DNA of 64,000 nt, from contig JAJKFH010002068.1 of assembly GCA_023333565.1 (NCBI GenBank), forward strand, positions 1,102,240-1,166,239, given 5' to 3'. The DNA comes from Puffinus mauretanicus. Taxonomy: Eukaryota > Chordata > Aves > Procellariiformes > Procellariidae. Below the pieces are notes generated by a model. That model worked only from the letters and a program-made list of their open reading frames with translations, ran no database searches and was not told the DNA's origin. The translations under genes were made by a program, and so were the position numbers. The stretch's first letter is position 1. Every line of letters starts with the position of its first letter. This document shows positions 63,758 to 64,000 of this stretch, in pieces.

Positions 63758-64000
63758 AATAATGATACATAATAAGGATGAATAATACTAAGAGGAGAAC
63801 TGTGTGTGAGAGAGAGCGAGAGCCTGCACACATACATATGCACAACTGTACAAACAAATACAGACAGAAAAGGTGGTTGTTACTGTTTTTTAAAGTGAAC
63901 ATTGTTTTTTCTCTTAGTGGATATTTTGCTGTCAACACATTGACCCCAGCCTCCTTTCAGCATCTTCTTTTCCTACTTTCCCTGCCCTGCTGCACATGGA

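Larger units (their letters stand above)
60981..64000. other. Right end: no gene seen
   Basis: Contains CCAAT/TATA-like signals near 61.1 kb, one amniote repeat tail (61.64-61.77 kb), a G-run near 61205 and an AT-rich repeat near 63.7 kb. No exon or RNA gene was recognised. Confidence 0.55.

Noticed and set aside
1..64000. CRISPR arrays, tRNA or rRNA genes, prophage or bacterial operons
   Set aside because: No regularly spaced identical repeats, no tRNA-like A/B box pair with a cloverleaf that I could fold, and no dense gene packing; the window is vertebrate.

Overview
This is vertebrate nuclear DNA, almost certainly from a bird. The evidence is two CR1 LINE 3' ends with the avian-type ATTCTATG terminal repeats, a very low density of young repeats, many faint MIR-type SINE relics, and a few sharply GC-rich CpG islands in otherwise AT-leaning sequence. 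Nothing in the window looks microbial or viral. Nearly all open reading frames are chance ORFs in intronic or intergenic DNA.

One gene can be recognised: the 5' part of SAMD11 on the minus strand. Three coding exons join in frame: 45576-45099 (start Met through most of the SAND domain, with the KDWK motif), 43531-43440 (end of the SAND domain with its His/Cys cluster) and 7056-6878 (a basic/acidic linker with a VKQE motif). Together they encode about 250 residues, the N-terminal third of the protein. The C-terminal SAM domain must lie beyond position 1. SAMD11 is known as a nuclear Polycomb-associated (PRC1) repressor in photoreceptors, acting with SAMD7.

Layout from right to left, which is the direction of transcription. 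61.1-64 kb: upstream sequence with SINE relics. 60.1-61.0 kb: a CpG island with CCAAT/TATA-like signals and a strong minus-strand splice donor, a candidate distal first exon. 47-60 kb: upstream or 5' intronic DNA with old repeats. 46.1-46.95 kb: CpG island, the likely proximal promoter and 5' UTR. 45.6-45.1 kb: coding exon 1. 45.1-43.53 kb: a short GC-rich intron. 43.5 kb: coding exon 2. 43.4-7.06 kb: a very large intron of about 36.4 kb holding an orphan CpG island (40.26-41.0 kb), an ancient CR1-like LINE relic (30.2-31.2 kb), a younger CR1 (7.39-7.81 kb) and many SINE relics. 7.06-6.88 kb: coding exon 3. 6.88-0 kb: the start of the next intron.

I found no convincing new multi-gene system. 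The most useful leads are the candidate alternative promoters around SAMD11, the unusually large intron, a splice acceptor whose pyrimidine tract is a GAA/CTT microsatellite, and the His/Pro coding repeat.
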